Source: an uncultured Collinsella sp. (GTDB taxonomy: Bacteria > Actinomycetota > Coriobacteriia > Coriobacteriales > Coriobacteriaceae). Taken from it: a DNA stretch of 21,935 nt. A model generated the notes under the pieces. That model had not been told where the DNA came from. It searched no databases and saw only the letters and a list, made by a program, of their open reading frames with translations. The stretch spans positions 1 to 21,935 of the forward strand of contig CAJLRE010000025.1 in assembly GCA_905208975.1 (NCBI GenBank), written 5' to 3'. Shown in pieces: positions 7,905-15,831 of this stretch; position 1 is the first letter of the stretch; each line of letters starts with the position of its first letter. Made by a program: the position numbers and the translations under genes.

Positions 7905-7966
7905 GGTGGGGACTCGAATCGCGAGCCCATCCCAACGCTTTTCCCCGGTGGCACTCATATTGTCGA

Positions 7967-9415
7967 TTAATCCAGGCCCTCGGCACCGTTGGACTTGATG
8001 ATCTTCTGGTAGGCGTAGAAGCTGTCCTTGCGGCGGCGCTCGTAGGTACCGGTGCCGTCGTCGTACTTATCGACGTGGATGAAGCCATAGCGCTTGCGCA
8101 TCTCGCCGGTGCCGGCGGACACCAGGTCGATGGGACCCCACCAGGTGTAGGCGATCAGGTCGACGCCGTCGGCAATGGCCTCGCCCATGGCCTTGATGTG
8201 GCTCTGCAAGTAGGCGATGCGGTACGGATCGTGGATGGAACCGTCCTCCTCGACCTCATCGTAGGCGCCCATGCCGTTCTCGACCACCATCAGCGGAATC
8301 TCGTAGCGGGCGTAAATCTCGTTGAGGGCGATGCGCAGGCCCAGCGGATCGATCTGCCAGCCCCAATCGGTGGACTCCAGATAGGGGTTCTTGCCGCCAA
8401 AGGTCATGTTGCCCTCGGTCATCTCGTGATCCCTGTGGGTGCCCACGGTGCCGGACATGTAGTAGCTAAAGGTGTAGAAATCGACCTTGCCGTCGGCGAT
8501 ATCCTGCAGGTCACCGTCCTCCATCACAAGCTCGACATCGTTCTCGGCCCAGAAGTGCTTGGCATAGAACGGATACTTGCCGCGCACCTGCACGTCGGAG
8601 CAGTACCAGTTCATGGTATTCATCTCCTGCTGCGTGGCGAACACGTCGGCCGGATCGCACGTGGCGGCATAGGAGAGGATGAAGCAGTCCATGTTGCCCA
8701 TCTTAAACTGCGGATAGTGCTCGTGGGCATAGCGCACGACGCGGCCGCTGGCGACAAACTGGTGATGCAGGGCCTGCATACGGGCCTGCGGCGTGGTGTG
8801 GACCGCCGAAGCCGGGCCCTCAAAGCCCTGGATCATGCTGGTCCCAAAGAGGTTGCCCATGTCCTGGGTGCCGCAGTTGATCTCGTTGAAGGTGAGCCAG
8901 AACTTGACCTTGTCCTGATAGCGGTCGAAGACGGTCTGGCAGTACTTCTCAAAGAAGCCGATGAGCTCGCGGCTCGCCCAGCCGTTGTATTTCTCGACCA
9001 GGTGATAGGGCATCTCGTAGTGCGACAGGGTCACGAGCGGCTCGATATTGTGAGCGCGCAGGCAGTCGAAGACGCGGTCGTAAAAGGCGAGGCCGGCCTC
9101 GTTGGGCTCGGCGTCGTCGCCGTTGGGGAAGATGCGGCTCCAAGAGATGGACATGCGGAACATGTTGAAGCCCATCTCGGCGAACAGCGCGATGTCCTCC
9201 TCGTAGTGATGGTAGAAATCGATGCCGTCATGGTTGGGGTAGAAGCGGTTAGGGTCGATGTCGATCGTAATCTGACGCGGCTCCTTGTAGCTGCCGCCCA
9301 AGAAATGGTCGTCGACCGAAGGACCGCGGCCGTCCACGTTCCAAGCGCCCTCAAACTGATTGGCGGCCGTGGCGCCACCCCAATAGAAACCCTCGGGGAA
9401 CTTGATGTTTGCCAT
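7967..9415 (-). CDS. 6-phospho-beta-glucosidase, GH1
   Basis: This enzyme hydrolyses phosphorylated beta-glucosides (cellobiose, arbutin or salicin type) after PTS import, in the cytoplasm. The 482-residue GH1 TIM barrel starts with FPEGFYWGGATAANQFEGAW. The acid/base Glu is in TFNEIN (E178), and the nucleophile Glu is in VVENGMG (E379). The late stretch LVSAGTGEMRKRYGFIHVD has the Ser, Lys/Arg and Tyr that bind the 6-phosphate in this subgroup, which argues against a plain beta-glucosidase. ATG 9415 is chosen because AAAGGAG sits six bases before it; ATG 9421 directly abuts that site. The neighbours are an EIIA gene downstream and a same-strand AraC-type regulator upstream, consistent with an inducible glycoside locus. 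bglA or ascB would be fair symbols, but I leave it unset. Confidence 0.93.
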   Translation of the reverse strand: MANIKFPEGFYWGGATAANQFEGAWNVDGRGPSVDDHFLGGSYKEPRQITIDIDPNRFYPNHDGIDFYHHYEEDIALFAEMGFNMFRMSISWSRIFPNGDDAEPNEAGLAFYDRVFDCLRAHNIEPLVTLSHYEMPYHLVEKYNGWASRELIGFFEKYCQTVFDRYQDKVKFWLTFNEINCGTQDMGNLFGTSMIQGFEGPASAVHTTPQARMQALHHQFVASGRVVRYAHEHYPQFKMGNMDCFILSYAATCDPADVFATQQEMNTMNWYCSDVQVRGKYPFYAKHFWAENDVELVMEDGDLQDIADGKVDFYTFSYYMSGTVGTHRDHEMTEGNMTFGGKNPYLESTDWGWQIDPLGLRIALNEIYARYEIPLMVVENGMGAYDEVEEDGSIHDPYRIAYLQSHIKAMGEAIADGVDLIAYTWWGPIDLVSAGTGEMRKRYGFIHVDKYDDGTGTYERRRKDSFYAYQKIIKSNGAEGLD

Positions 9416-9582
9416 GAGCATCTCCTTTGCATTGCGGGTCGATAGGCCGAGTATCGCCCACGCACGCGACAGACAGGGGCAGGGGTGCCAAACCCGACAC
9501 TTCTTTTCGCAGACGCGCGCTGCAACAGCGCTGCAGCTGAAACTTTTTGACACCGAAGGAGCGAAGACGATCCGCTCCGCGC

Positions 9583-10575
9583 TTACCGGCGGTATGCCGC
9601 GGGGGTGCAGCCATACTTGTCGTGAAACTTACGGTAGAAGAAGCTCATGTTTTCATAGCCCACCGCATGCGCAGCCGCCCCGGCCGTGGCGCCGCCGCAC
9701 AGAAGCTCGGCCGCACGTACCAGGCGTCGCTCCTGCACAAGCTGCCTAAAGGTCTTGCCCACATGCCGCTTGAGGAGCGCCGTCGCATAATTAGGGCTCA
9801 AGCCAAACTCCGCCGCCATCCCCTCGAGGGAGCACGCGGCGAATTCGCGATCGATATAGCCGAGCATTCCCGTCACCAGGGCAGTGGGCCCCGCCGCGCC
9901 GTCCGCCGCGCCGCGCACCAGCTCGCGCTCGTAGCAATCCATGAGCTCGGCCAAAAACAGCTGAAACAGACGCAAGACGATCTCGGGACCGTTGGGGCTC
10001 GGGTCGTACAGCTCGCAGAGCATCTCCTGCATGTAGCGCCGAATCCGACGGCTCTCGCCGCAATGAAAACGGACATGGCCCCGATGGTCCGTCTCGCTGT
10101 TGAGCGCGTTGAACAAAAACCGCGAGACCGCGCTCTCGCGCGAGAGGCTCGACTCGAGACTCCGGCGCAAAAAAGAGCGTGAAACGGTCATGCTCAGCAT
10201 GATGTCGTCCTCGCCGAGCGCCGCCACGGCATGAGGGCAAAGGGCGTCGAGCAAAAGCACCTCGTTGCGGCGCAACTCGAGCCTCTCCCCCGCCACCGTC
10301 TGCGGGCAGCGCCCGCGATACACATAGCTCATCTCCACGTAATCATGCACGTGCTCGGGAACTGCATTAAAGCGCGAGTTTTTCCTTATCGTCAGGCCGC
10401 GCGGCATGCCGGGCTGGGCATAGGCAAACCCTGGCTGCCCAATCTTGCGCACTGGGCATCCGTCGATTTCGACATGCTCGGTCATAATCGACCAATCAAA
10501 TGCCATGCCGTCTTTATAAGCGATCTCACTGGCGCTCAGTTCGCTGAGCTTACGCTCGAGCTCGTCGATCTCCAT
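9583..10575 (-). CDS. AraC-family transcriptional regulator with cupin sensor
   Basis: A 330-residue regulator. The N-terminal part has a cupin-like segment (EHVHDYVEMSYVYRG near residues 73-87, then ELRRNEVLLLDALCPHAV) that probably binds a sugar or glycoside. The last 100 residues are an AraC/XylS double helix-turn-helix (LEGMAAEFGLSPNYATALLKRHVGKTF, then GYENMSFFYRKFHDKYGCTPAAYRR). Start ATG 10575 has only a weak ribosome site. It is divergent from the GH106-like gene across a 114-base gap, and the GH1 gene lies 167 bases downstream on the same strand. It is therefore the likely local regulator of one or both glycosidase genes; this is inference. Confidence 0.88.
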   Translation of the reverse strand: MEIDELERKLSELSASEIAYKDGMAFDWSIMTEHVEIDGCPVRKIGQPGFAYAQPGMPRGLTIRKNSRFNAVPEHVHDYVEMSYVYRGRCPQTVAGERLELRRNEVLLLDALCPHAVAALGEDDIMLSMTVSRSFLRRSLESSLSRESAVSRFLFNALNSETDHRGHVRFHCGESRRIRRYMQEMLCELYDPSPNGPEIVLRLFQLFLAELMDCYERELVRGAADGAAGPTALVTGMLGYIDREFAACSLEGMAAEFGLSPNYATALLKRHVGKTFRQLVQERRLVRAAELLCGGATAGAAAHAVGYENMSFFYRKFHDKYGCTPAAYRR

Positions 10576-10621
10576 GGCTTGCCAATCGTTGATTTAGTCA
10601 TAGTTCGTCGTGATTCAGATA

Positions 10622-10650
10622 TTAGCAGAACGCGCCGACGCGTCCATAAT
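10622..10650 (+). promoter_or_regulatory. Promoter of the GH106-like gene
   Basis: -35 TTAGCA (10622-10627) and -10 CATAAT (10645-10650) are 17 bases apart, 39 bases before the start codon, in the divergent gap next to the AraC-type regulator gene. Regulator sites probably overlap this region, but I see no clear repeated operator. Confidence 0.6.
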
Positions 10651-10689
10651 CTGTGCTATGCAGCAGATCGATCGAGCCAAGGAGGATCC

Positions 10690-13281
10690 ATGACCGCGTA
10701 CTATCAGCAGGTGCTCGAGGGCACATACGACAACCACGTGCTTCCGTTTTTGTGGATGAAGGGCGAGAGCCATAAGACCATTGCCGAGTATCTGGAAAAG
10801 ATCGCCGGCGCCGACATCCACGAGGTCTGTCTCGAAAGCCGCCCACACCCCGATTTTTGCGGCGAGGGCTGGTGGCGCGACTTGCACTTTGTCATTGACG
10901 AGTGCAGGCAGCTGGGCCTTAAGCTCTGGATCTTGGACGACGCACACTTCCCCACGGGCTTTGCCAACGGCGCCGTCAAGGAGGCCGTGCCCGAGCTCCG
11001 CAAGATCGTGCTCACGCACCGCACGTTCGACATCGTGGGCCCCACGTCCGCCGCGAGCATCGCGCTCGCCAACATGCTCGACAAAACGGAGCGCTTCTAC
11101 GGCGTGACATTTATGCAGGACGGCAGCCCCGTCGACGTCGCTTACCGAGTAATCGACGATGCAGACGGCAACCCCAGCCGCCTGGTCTTCGATGCACCTG
11201 CGGGCCTCACGCAGGCATGCGTGATGTTCACGAGCGGCAAGACCTCCTACAACGAGGACTACATCAATATGGTCGACCGCGCCTCGGTGGCGCAGCTCAT
11301 CGATGCTGTCTACGAGCCGCATTTTGAGCATCTGGGCGATGAGTTTGGCAAGACGATCCTGGGCTTTTTCTCCGATGAGCCCGGATTTGCCAACGAGAAG
11401 GGCACCACGGGCCCCGATGGCATCTCGGACACGCTCATCGGCAAGGCCACCGCGCCCCTACCCTGGTCGGCCGAGCTTGAGCGTCGCCTACGCGCGGCAC
11501 TGGGCGAGCGCTACCTGGCCGAGCTCCCGCACCTGTGGGACCGCGAGCCGGCCGGCGCGCACGTACGCCACGTCTATATGGACATCGCGAGCACCCTCTA
11601 TAAGGAGTGCTTCTGCGACCAGCTCGGAGACTGGTGCCGCGCGCGCGGCGTGCAGTACATCGGCCACGTTATCGAGGACAAGGACTGCCACGCGCGCCTG
11701 GGCGTGGGCGCCGGGCACTACTTCCGCGCCGTGGGCGGTCAGGACATGGCGGGCGTCGACATCGTGATCAACCAGCTGGTACCCGGCATGGACCGCGGCC
11801 TTCACAGCTACGGACGCGGCGTGTGGGACCTCGAGTTCTATAACTACGTGCTGCCCAAGCTGGGCTCCTCGGCAGCGCACCTCGACCCCAAAAAGCAGGG
11901 GCGCTGCATGGCCGAGGTCTTTGGCGCATTTGGATGGCACGAAGGCCTACGCGAGATGAAGTGGATCGCCGATCATTTTTTGGTGCGCGGCGTCAATTGG
12001 TTTGTGCCGCATGCCTTTAGCATGGCCGCCTTCCCCGACTGGGACTGCCCGCCGCATTTCTATGCGCATGGCCAAAACCCCCAGTTTGCACACTTTGGGC
12101 AGCTCATGAGCTACATGAACCGTACGGCGAGCCTGCTGAGCGGCGGGCGCGCAACGACCCCGGTGGCGCTTCTCTACCATGCGGACGCCGAGTGGGCAGG
12201 CGAGGCGAACTTTATGCAGCATGCCGCCTCCGAGCTTATGCGCGCGCAGGTCGACTTTGACATCGTGCCGGCAGAGGCATTTGAGGACGCAGGGCGCTAT
12301 GCCGTTGAAATTGCCGCAGACGGTAGCGGCTTTGGCGTGAACGGCCAGGCATACCGCTGCCTGGTGATGCCCGGAGCCGAGTTTGTCGGCGGAGCCGTGC
12401 TCGACTTTGCCGCGCGTGCCGCAGCCGCAGGTGTTGCCGTGTACGCGCTGGATGAGTTGCCGAACAAGCGCTACGACGGTGACACTGCAGGCCGCGAGGG
12501 CTTTGCCTCCCTGGATGCAGCCGCGGTCGCCGGCATCAAGCTCCTGGCGACCACCGAGCTCGCAGACACACTTGCCAACACCGGCATGCAGACCGTGGTT
12601 TGCGCCGCGCCCCAGCCCTGGCTGCGCGCACTGCGCTACGAGCGGGCGGGCGAGACCTATCTGATGCTCGTCAACGAGCATCCCAAGCAGGGTATCTCCA
12701 CTCAGATTGCGCTTGCCGACGGCATACCCGTTGCAGGCGCGCGCCTCGACCTGCTCAACGGCACCGATCCCGCCGCCTTTGACGGCACGCTCGAGCTGGC
12801 TCCCTACGAGAGCTGCATCGTGGTCCTTGGGGCTACAGGTTCCGCCGGCGCGGCAACTGCTGGAGACGAAGCCACATGCGTCGACGAGCCCTGGGCGGTT
12901 GCCTTCTCTGCCCCTGGTACCGATGCCTTTGGCGAGTCTGTTGAGCTTGCAGACCTGCACGACCTTTCCTCGGCCGAGTTCCCCGGCAAGGCCGGCACGT
13001 TCCGCTACCAGGCCTCCTTTGTCCTGGGCGAAGCGGCCAGCCGCGCTGTCATCGACCTTGGGGAGGTCTTTGAGACCGCAACCGTCACCCTCGACGGCAA
13101 ATCCCTCGGCACCCGCATCTGTCCGCCTTACCGCTTTGAGGCCGCCGCACTTTTAGCCGGTGAGCACGCGCTCACGATCGATATCATCAACACCCTCGAC
13201 CACGCCGTCCCCGACGTGTTCGGCATGACCGAGCCCTCCGAGCCCAGCGGTCTCTTGGGGCCCGTACGCGTGCTCGGGTAA
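10690..13281 (+). CDS. Large intracellular glycosidase, GH106-like (alpha-L-rhamnosidase type)
   Basis: An 863-residue protein without signal peptide. The N-terminal half resembles a (beta/alpha)8 catalytic domain: LWILDDAHFPTGFANG, then ILGFFSDEPGF with D229/E230 as candidate catalytic acids, and GHVIEDKDCHARLGVGAGHYFRAVGG. The middle part has an alpha/beta fold like the beta-galactosidase trimerisation or glutaminase-like domains (VALLYHADAEW, LVMPGAEF). The C-terminal ~100 residues look like a GH2-type jelly roll (ASFVLGEAASRAVIDLGEVF, TVTLDGKSLGT, PPYRFE). This combination is typical of GH106 rhamnosidases and related unclassified families; the exact sugar cannot be read. ATG 10690 is preceded by a strong AAGGAGGA. 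Paired with the AraC regulator and GH1 gene, it may help degrade plant rhamno-glucosides taken up whole. Confidence 0.72.
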   Translation: MTAYYQQVLEGTYDNHVLPFLWMKGESHKTIAEYLEKIAGADIHEVCLESRPHPDFCGEGWWRDLHFVIDECRQLGLKLWILDDAHFPTGFANGAVKEAVPELRKIVLTHRTFDIVGPTSAASIALANMLDKTERFYGVTFMQDGSPVDVAYRVIDDADGNPSRLVFDAPAGLTQACVMFTSGKTSYNEDYINMVDRASVAQLIDAVYEPHFEHLGDEFGKTILGFFSDEPGFANEKGTTGPDGISDTLIGKATAPLPWSAELERRLRAALGERYLAELPHLWDREPAGAHVRHVYMDIASTLYKECFCDQLGDWCRARGVQYIGHVIEDKDCHARLGVGAGHYFRAVGGQDMAGVDIVINQLVPGMDRGLHSYGRGVWDLEFYNYVLPKLGSSAAHLDPKKQGRCMAEVFGAFGWHEGLREMKWIADHFLVRGVNWFVPHAFSMAAFPDWDCPPHFYAHGQNPQFAHFGQLMSYMNRTASLLSGGRATTPVALLYHADAEWAGEANFMQHAASELMRAQVDFDIVPAEAFEDAGRYAVEIAADGSGFGVNGQAYRCLVMPGAEFVGGAVLDFAARAAAAGVAVYALDELPNKRYDGDTAGREGFASLDAAAVAGIKLLATTELADTLANTGMQTVVCAAPQPWLRALRYERAGETYLMLVNEHPKQGISTQIALADGIPVAGARLDLLNGTDPAAFDGTLELAPYESCIVVLGATGSAGAATAGDEATCVDEPWAVAFSAPGTDAFGESVELADLHDLSSAEFPGKAGTFRYQASFVLGEAASRAVIDLGEVFETATVTLDGKSLGTRICPPYRFEAAALLAGEHALTIDIINTLDHAVPDVFGMTEPSEPSGLLGPVRVLG

Positions 13282-13447
13282 CGCCCCGGGCGCAAACGGC
13301 CCAACAAGGACAGCGCCCCTATGTTGAGCCCGCACAGCGTCGAGCGGTCCGTCGTTCATAGACCGGCGGACCAAAACTCCCAGCCAAGCCGAACGTTTTA
13401 TTTATCGCTATGATTGGTTTATCGCGACGCAAACGCATAGGAGCCAT

Positions 13448-14302
13448 ATGGATATCAGGCGAAAGATCACGCAGGGCAAAAGCCTCACCCCCACCGAGCA
13501 ACAACTTGGGCGAACGGCCCTCGCCATGGGCGAGGATGTGCGCGGGCTTTCCATTAAGGAATTTGCCGCGTGCGCCAACGTTTCGGTCGCGAGCGTGCAC
13601 CGCTTTTGCAAAAAGCTCGGCCTCGAGGGATTCAAAGACCTCAAGGTCGAGCTCATCCGCCAGGCGACCGAGGCGGGCAACCGGCGCGACGTGGACATCA
13701 ACTTTCCCTTCGATGCCACCTCCGCCCCTGCGCAGGTGATGGAGCGCATGGAGGGGCTCTACCAGACCACCTTGGCCGAAACGCAGGAGCTGCTCGACCC
13801 TGCACAGCTCGACCACGCCGCCAAGCTCATCATGCGCGCCGGCACCGTGGACATCTACACGGGCTCGCATAACCTGTATCCAGCGGGAATGTTCCGCGAT
13901 CGCCTGCTTTCCGCCGGCAAAAGCGCGACGTGCCACGACAGCGTCGAGGCGCAGGTGCGCACGGCGCTCGCCTCGGGTCCCGACCATGTGGCAATCGTCA
14001 TCTCCTACAGCGGCCTTGCCCCCAACCTCAAGGAGATCTTGCCGATCCTTAGCAGTCGACATGTCCCGGTCATCGTCATCGGCACGCCGTACTGTGCCCG
14101 CATTCACCCCGGCTTTGCCGCCTATCTCACGGTAAGCGACCACGAGAGCATGACGCACCGCATCACGCAATTCGCCAGCCATATCGCCGTGCAATACGTA
14201 CTCGATTCGCTCTATAGCAGCTACTTTGCCAAAGATTACGCCCGCTGCTCCGAGTTCTTAGAGCGCTCGTTCCCCTACACCCGCCTCCCCGGACTCAAGT
14301 AA
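13448..14302 (+). CDS. RpiR/MurR-family transcriptional regulator with SIS domain
   Basis: A 284-residue regulator. Residues 1-77 form the RpiR helix-turn-helix (LSIKEFAACANVSVASVHRFCKKLGLEGFKDLKVEL). A SIS sugar-phosphate-binding domain follows at about 125-260 (TVDIYTGSHNLYPAGMFRDRL, HVAIVISYSGLAPNLKEILPI, VPVIVIGTPYCARI). Such proteins sense phosphosugars and control sugar-use genes. ATG 13448 has AGGAG (13439-13443) upstream. It lies 166 bases after the GH106-like gene on the same strand. That gap contains an imperfect hairpin (ggtccgtcg/cggcggacc around 13350-13376) and a TATGAT at about 13409, so separate expression is possible. Its target may be the adjacent glycosidase genes; this is inference. 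Confidence 0.9.
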   Translation: MDIRRKITQGKSLTPTEQQLGRTALAMGEDVRGLSIKEFAACANVSVASVHRFCKKLGLEGFKDLKVELIRQATEAGNRRDVDINFPFDATSAPAQVMERMEGLYQTTLAETQELLDPAQLDHAAKLIMRAGTVDIYTGSHNLYPAGMFRDRLLSAGKSATCHDSVEAQVRTALASGPDHVAIVISYSGLAPNLKEILPILSSRHVPVIVIGTPYCARIHPGFAAYLTVSDHESMTHRITQFASHIAVQYVLDSLYSSYFAKDYARCSEFLERSFPYTRLPGLK

Positions 14303-14335
14303 CAACGAGCGAGGATTATTGGACACTCAAATAAC

Positions 14336-14399
14336 GAGCGTGGATAATCTCCCGTTTTTGACCTGGATGCAGGCTCAAAGTGGGAGATTATCCACGCTC
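14336..14399. repeat. 18-bp-arm palindrome with 28-base loop (copy 1)
   Basis: Arms 14336-14353 (gagcgtggataatctccc) and 14382-14399 are perfectly complementary. The loop is 14354-14381. A second copy lies at 20505-20568. The bases outside the arms match that copy in direct orientation, but the loop matches it best as its reverse complement (25 of 28 against 18 of 28). It begins the repeat mosaic between the RpiR gene and pyrE. Confidence 0.8.
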
Positions 14400-14410
14400 A
14401 TTTTGCGGGT

Positions 14411-14464
14411 AGTCATTGGGGACGTTCTTGAATGATTAGTCGTTTAAGAACGTCCCCAACGACT
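14411..14464. repeat. Palindrome with ttggggacgttctt arms (copy 1)
   Basis: Arms 14416-14429 and 14446-14459 pair perfectly over 14 bases; outside them agtc/gact continues after a mismatch. A related palindrome at 20584-20629 also directly follows the 18-bp-arm repeat, so the two palindromes travel as one unit. Confidence 0.75.
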
Positions 14465-14469
14465 ACATC

Positions 14470-14698
14470 AGGAGTGTCCCCAGGTGTCGGCAGAAAAGGA
14501 ACGTCCCCAAGTGCCGCATCTGGACCAGGACAACGCCGATGTTTTGGTAGCGACAGCGAAAACCCGCCAGAGCGAGCAAGGTGCCTTGAAACGAGGCGGC
14601 ATTGACCTTCTGGTCATGCCGCCGAAGTTGAAAGGCAGATTGCCGCTCTGGCGGGTTTGCAGCGTCGAGCCGTTACGCGGTTTGGTAAAACCGCGTAA
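14470..14698 (+). ncRNA. Structured ~229-bp intergenic module, copy B (candidate RNA)
   Basis: The same leader as copy A (aggagtgtcccc...ggaacgtccccaagtgccgc, 14470-14517) is followed by the fold. The outer stem pairs 14560-14574 with 14644-14658, 15 perfect pairs, extended by gcaa/ttgc. A helper stem is gcctt/aaggc. The inner stem pairs 14595-14602 with 14616-14623, has a one-base bulge at 14603, and ends in the GACC-TTCT-GGTC tip (14604-14615). A 12-pair hairpin is built from gttacgcggttt and aaaccgcgtaac, ending near 14698. It ends 17 bases before the pyrE stop on the opposite strand. The strand is not proven. A 72-codon open frame across it is a by-product of the structure. Confidence 0.6.
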
Positions 14699-14714
14699 CT
14701 AACGGAGGCGGAAC

Positions 14715-15395
14715 CTACTTGACGCCGTACTGCTCGTAGTAGGCGTCGATAGCGGTCTTGAGCTCGTCGTCGATGACGACTTTGCCGTCGATCTCGTGGT
14801 TGTAGAGGGTCTCGACGACCTCGGCCATGGAGACGATGCTCGCGACGGGGAAACCGTACTTGGCCTCGATCTCCTTCTGCGCGGTGGTCACGCCACCCTT
14901 GCCGACCTCCATGCGGTTGAGGGACACAATCAGGCCCTTGATCTCGACATCGGCAGCAGCCTTGACCTTGGGATAGGTCTCGTCGATGGACTTACCGCTG
15001 GTGGTGACGTCCTCGACCATGACCACGCGGTCGCCGTCCTGGGGCTCGTAGCCCAGCAGGTTGCCCTTGTCGGCGCCGTGGTCCTTGGCCTCCTTGCGAT
15101 CGCAGCAGTACTTGACCTCCTTGCCGTACAACTCGTGGTAGGCAATTGCGGTCACGACGGCCAGCGGAATACCCTTGTAGGCCGGTCCAAACAGCACGTC
15201 AAAGTCGTCGCCAAAGTTATCGTGGATTGCCTGGGCGTAATACTCGCCCAGCTTCTTGAGCTGGTAGCCCGTCACGTAAGCGCCAGCATTCATAAAGAAC
15301 GGGGACTGACGGCCGCTCTTGAGCGTAAAGCTGCCGAACTTAAGAACGTCGGACTCAACCATGAACTTGATGAACTCTTGCTTGTAAGCCTCCAT
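14715..15395 (-). CDS. pyrE: Orotate phosphoribosyltransferase
   Basis: This enzyme converts orotate plus PRPP to orotidine 5'-phosphate, the fifth step of de novo pyrimidine synthesis, in the cytoplasm. The 226-residue protein carries SGRQSPFFMNAGAYVTG near the N-terminus, FGPAYKGIPLAVVTAIAYHE in the middle, and the PRPP-binding loop RVVMVEDVTTSGKS. ATG 15395 has GAGAGGAG upstream. An extension to an earlier start runs through low-conservation sequence. No other pyr gene is adjacent. Its 3' end faces the repeat mosaic and module B. The neighbour at its 5' side, mgtA, is divergent. Confidence 0.95.
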   Translation of the reverse strand: MEAYKQEFIKFMVESDVLKFGSFTLKSGRQSPFFMNAGAYVTGYQLKKLGEYYAQAIHDNFGDDFDVLFGPAYKGIPLAVVTAIAYHELYGKEVKYCCDRKEAKDHGADKGNLLGYEPQDGDRVVMVEDVTTSGKSIDETYPKVKAAADVEIKGLIVSLNRMEVGKGGVTTAQKEIEAKYGFPVASIVSMAEVVETLYNHEIDGKVVIDDELKTAIDAYYEQYGVK

Positions 15396-15524
15396 GCGGG
15401 CTCCTCTCGTAATCGCGTACGTGCCTTCCAGTTTAGCGCAGGCAGGGCGCGTTGCGGGCGCGCTTTGGGGCCTCGGCATTCTGTAAAGGCTTTGTCAGGG
15501 GCAATGGTTTTCCAAACATTGGGG

Positions 15525-15553
15525 TTGACACGGCAAACCCCCTCATCAAGAAT
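15525..15553 (+). promoter_or_regulatory. Promoter ahead of the mgtA leader
   Basis: A perfect -35 TTGACA (15525-15530), a 17-base spacer and -10 AAGAAT (15548-15553, four of six). Transcription would begin near 15560, leaving a leader of about 270 bases before mgtA that holds a small ORF and a stable hairpin. Confidence 0.65.
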
Positions 15554-15619
15554 ACGGGCGGATTGTAACGGGTACGAGATACCCAAAACGCGCAGCGCTC
15601 GGCCTTAAGGAGGTGTGCC

Positions 15620-15691
15620 ATGGAAGGCAGTCATAGTCGAAAAACCTGCATGTCGCCCTCGGCACGCCGCGAGGATTCCGCACACGCATAA
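15620..15691 (+). CDS. Possible 23-residue leader peptide upstream of mgtA
   Basis: ATG 15620 follows a near-perfect Shine-Dalgarno (taaggaggtg, 15606-15615) at normal spacing. The frame runs 23 codons to TAA 15689-15691. The peptide starts MEGSHSRKTCMSPSARR and is rich in Arg, Ser and His. It lies between the TTGACA promoter and mgtA and is followed 16 bases later by the 45-bp hairpin repeat. Bacterial Mg2+ transporter mRNAs (Salmonella mgtA/mgtL, mgtC/mgtP) use short leader ORFs to control read-through. This one has no sequence similarity to those that I can see, and the role is inference. Confidence 0.5.
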   Translation: MEGSHSRKTCMSPSARREDSAHA

Positions 15692-15706
15692 GCGCCACGA
15701 ACCGAT

Positions 15707-15751
15707 CGTCAAAACCACCACAAAGGTGCCTGTCCCCTTTGTGGTGGTTCG
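15707..15751. repeat. 45-bp palindromic repeat, copy upstream of mgtA
   Basis: Arms aaccaccacaaagg (15713-15726) and cctttgtggtggtt (15736-15749) pair perfectly over 14 bases, with loop tgcctgtcc. The 45 bases are identical to 18616-18660 on the other side of mgtA. Here the hairpin lies in the mgtA leader, between the leader ORF and the mgtA start. Confidence 0.85.
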
Positions 15752-15831
15752 AGAGCATGACGTGAGCGACATCTAGGTTTTTTGAAGCAAATACGACACG
15801 TACGCTAACTCCCTTCATCAAGGAGGACCCT

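Noticed and set aside
7900..7945. tRNA-like 3' end on the minus strand (TTCGAGTCCCC)
   Set aside because: The segment forms a GGGCTCG/CGAGTCCC hairpin instead of a T-arm, and no anticodon or D-arm fits upstream.
7889..9445. 518-codon plus-strand open frame opposite the GH1 gene
   Set aside because: It mirrors the GH1 gene, which has all its catalytic motifs; the antisense protein is low-complexity Val/Ala/His-rich and has no ribosome site.
10231..10689. N-terminal extension of the GH106-like protein
   Set aside because: The extension overlaps the divergent regulator gene in antisense. ATG 10690 has a strong AAGGAGGA, and a promoter lies at 10622-10650.
14484..14702. 72-codon open frame in module B
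   Set aside because: It covers stem-loops, has no counterpart frame in module A, and its sequence changes follow pairing, not codons.
14303..14714. CRISPR array
   Set aside because: The repeats are palindromes of different types without regular spacing or unique spacers.
15554..15831. M-box (Mg2+) riboswitch in the mgtA leader
   Set aside because: I could not place the conserved M-box helices or core. The leader holds a small ORF and a dispersed repeat instead.
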